Source: Oscillospiraceae bacterium
Lineage (GTDB): Bacteria > Bacillota > Clostridia > Oscillospirales > Ruminococcaceae
Assembly: GCA_031253365.1 (NCBI GenBank)
Contig: JAIRWE010000078.1
Location: forward strand, 1-7,784
DNA: 7,784 bases
Direction of reading: 5' to 3'
Each line of letters begins with the position of its first letter. Position 1 is the stretch's first letter. The notes beneath the pieces were generated by a model. The model was not told the DNA's origin. It saw nothing but the letters and a program-made list of their open reading frames with translations, and made no database searches. Below are positions 6,158 to 7,784 of this stretch, piece after piece. The position numbers and the translations under genes were made by a program.

Positions 6158-7784
6158 GTGCCGGAACTGAGTAAGAAAGCGGATGTAATATTTCGCCGTT
6201 TGGGCGACAGAGGCGTTTTGCTGTTGCTGTTCTTGGCGGGGGTCGCCGCGCACTCCGTATTCGCCGCGCACATGAAGCCGCTGTCGGTCTACCCGGACGA
6301 ATTCGGTACGGCGGCGTGGACGGCGCTGTTCACGGGCGGCGAAGGCGGCGGCGGCGTGATTTCGCAAATCGACCGCTATTACGGTTGGCTTGGTTCCGTT
6401 ATCTACGCGCCGGTCATGTTCATAATAAAAAGCCCGTCGGCGCAGTATAAGGCGATGCTGATTATCAACGGCGCCGTGGTTTCCCTTATCCCCGTAATCG
6501 CCTATAAAATTTCAAAACGCTTCGGGGTAAAAAAGGCGTGGATGCGCGTTTTGACCGCCGCGGTCTGCGGAATGTACCCCGCCGTGTTCGCCCACTCCAA
6601 ATTTATCTGGAACGAAACATTTTGCATTATTTTCCCGTGGCTTACGGCGTTTGTGATACTGACGGCCTGCGACGCGAAAAAACGTGTTTTTAAGCATCTG
6701 CTGTCGGTTCTCGCCGCTCTGACGATATGCGCGTCGGTCTGCGCCCACCCTCGGCTCCTGTCAAGCGCGGCGGCGGGCGTCGCGGCGATTTTATTCGCGA
6801 GATTTTTTTTGAAGAAAAAAATCGTGTTTTTGAGTTCGTTTATCCCTGCCGCGGTTGTTTTTTCCGCCGGGTCTTTTCTGTTGACGCGAAGGCTCGTTTC
6901 TCTGATGTGGGGGGACGGCGCCGCGCTTCGCAACACACTTTCGGACTTGGCGCCCATTTTCAAAACGCTTCTGAGCGGCGGCGCGGAACCTTGGGTACGG
7001 CTGCTCAGGACGCTCGCGGGGCATCTTTATTATTTCGCCGCGTCAACCTGGGGGCTGGGAATACTGGGCGTCGTCTTTTTTTTCAGCGCCGTAACGACCT
7101 ACCTTCCCGCCGCAGGAACGGGCAAACCGACGGCGTTGCCGAACGCGAACGAAAGGTTCCTGATTTTTTCGGCGTTCGCGTTTGTGTCGGCTCTGCTTGA
7201 CGGCGCGGTAAGCGTTTTGTTCAAATTCGACGCGGACCGGCAATCGCAATATCAAGACACGGTTATATTCGGGCGGTACGTTGACGGCGCAATTCCCCTG
7301 ATACTGCTGACCGTCATGTGCTACGTATTTCTGTACGGTCCGGATTTGAGAAAACTGCTCGGGGGCGTCGTGGCGCTCGGCGGGGTTTACGCGGCGTTCT
7401 TCCTGATGAGCGCGAGGACAATCGTCAACGCCGAAAACGTGAACGTCTCTTCCATCTTGGGGATGCACCCCCTGAGAATCGGCGAAAAGATTGACGCGCT
7501 CATTACCATGGACGGTCTGTTTTTGACCGTGTCGGCGGTGTTCAGCCTAATGGCGCTGTTTATCGTGTTCGTATGCTGCTCGAAAAGGTATTGCGTCCAC
7601 ATAATATCGTTGTCGATAACGGTAATCGCGGTTTATTCCTGCGCCTATACCGCCTTTGCGTATTTACCCTTCGCCCTGCGCGAAACGCAAGCGGCGAACG
7701 CGCCCGTTTACGAAGTCTCGCAATACGTTTATAATTCCGAAGACGCGCCGCCGCTGTTCGCGCTTGACGTTCCGGGGAGAACCG
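6158..7784 (+). CDS. Polytopic membrane protein, GT-C glycosyltransferase-like, 3' end missing
   Basis: The frame opens at GTG 6158 and has no stop through the end of the window, giving 542 residues of a longer protein. AGGGGGG (6145-6151) lies 6 nt before the GTG, inside the last codons of the RING gene, which supports this start. After a short basic start, TM1 spans about 19-37. The first external loop carries YPDEFG (45-50), with Asp47-Glu48 in the position of the acidic pair of GT-C enzymes such as the PMT/ArnT superfamily, and DRYYGWLGSVIYAP follows. Many more hydrophobic segments follow (for example around 95-115, 170-190, 225-240, 300-320, 380-420, 445-465 and 470-500). The visible C-terminus (ANAPVYEVSQYVYNSED) looks like the start of an extracytoplasmic domain. 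GT-C enzymes move sugars from polyprenyl-phosphate donors to glycans or proteins outside the membrane. The acceptor is unknown, and the GT-C call rests on topology and the DE loop. Confidence 0.8.
   Translation, partial: MPELSKKADVIFRRLGDRGVLLLLFLAGVAAHSVFAAHMKPLSVYPDEFGTAAWTALFTGGEGGGGVISQIDRYYGWLGSVIYAPVMFIIKSPSAQYKAMLIINGAVVSLIPVIAYKISKRFGVKKAWMRVLTAAVCGMYPAVFAHSKFIWNETFCIIFPWLTAFVILTACDAKKRVFKHLLSVLAALTICASVCAHPRLLSSAAAGVAAILFARFFLKKKIVFLSSFIPAAVVFSAGSFLLTRRLVSLMWGDGAALRNTLSDLAPIFKTLLSGGAEPWVRLLRTLAGHLYYFAASTWGLGILGVVFFFSAVTTYLPAAGTGKPTALPNANERFLIFSAFAFVSALLDGAVSVLFKFDADRQSQYQDTVIFGRYVDGAIPLILLTVMCYVFLYGPDLRKLLGGVVALGGVYAAFFLMSARTIVNAENVNVSSILGMHPLRIGEKIDALITMDGLFLTVSAVFSLMALFIVFVCCSKRYCVHIISLSITVIAVYSCAYTAFAYLPFALRETQAANAPVYEVSQYVYNSEDAPPLFALDVPGRT

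Noticed and set aside
6502..7468. Several - strand and alternative-frame open frames inside the GT-C-like gene
   Set aside because: The + frame from 6158 is open throughout and encodes regular hydrophobic segments; the others are Arg/Gln-rich shadows.
1..7784. Mobile element, CRISPR array, tRNA, rRNA or defence island
   Set aside because: No transposase or integrase, no regularly spaced repeats, no cloverleaf or rRNA sequence, and no defence-type domain was seen on either strand.

Overview
The window reads as bacterial chromosome, most likely from an uncultured Clostridia-type Firmicute. Support for this is the mid-range GC coding DNA around an AT-rich divergent intergenic region, textbook sigma-A promoters (TATAAT boxes), strong G-rich Shine-Dalgarno sites, frequent GTG starts, and a prokaryotic RING-finger membrane protein of a kind common in Clostridia. 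The taxonomic call is an inference; no rRNA or other marker gene is present.

Layout. (1) Positions 3-704, + strand: the 3' part of a glycoside hydrolase that looks like family GH113. It overlaps by 11 bp a complete FkbM-type methyltransferase gene (694-1767). (2) A 74-bp gap with small inverted repeats leads to a membrane-anchored or exported protein of unknown function (1842-2582, +). (3) Converging on it, with only 7 bp between stop codons, is a large regulatory protein gene (2590-5151, - strand): a PAS-like region, a possible second sensor, a GAF domain, then GGDEF-like and EAL-like domains. Both cyclic-di-GMP domains have lost key catalytic residues. (4) A 139-bp AT-rich divergent promoter region (5152-5290) separates it from a + strand pair: a RING-finger/multi-TM protein (5291-6154) and, 3 bp later, a polytopic membrane protein resembling a GT-C glycosyltransferase (6158 to beyond the window end).

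How the genes may work together. The hydrolase, the methyltransferase and the GT-C-like protein all suggest glycan or cell-surface polysaccharide work, but only the adjacent pairs are likely co-transcribed. The degenerate GGDEF-EAL protein is best read as a c-di-GMP/nucleotide-responsive or protein-interaction signalling module rather than an active cyclase or phosphodiesterase. It shares its control region with the RING/GT-C operon, so coordinated or competing expression is possible.

The points most worth checking are the doubly degenerate GGDEF-EAL protein, the possibly leaderless GTG start of the RING gene, and the compact divergent promoter with an inverted repeat and a helical-phase direct repeat on the two -10 boxes. 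I saw no insertion sequence, CRISPR array, tRNA, rRNA or clear defence system.
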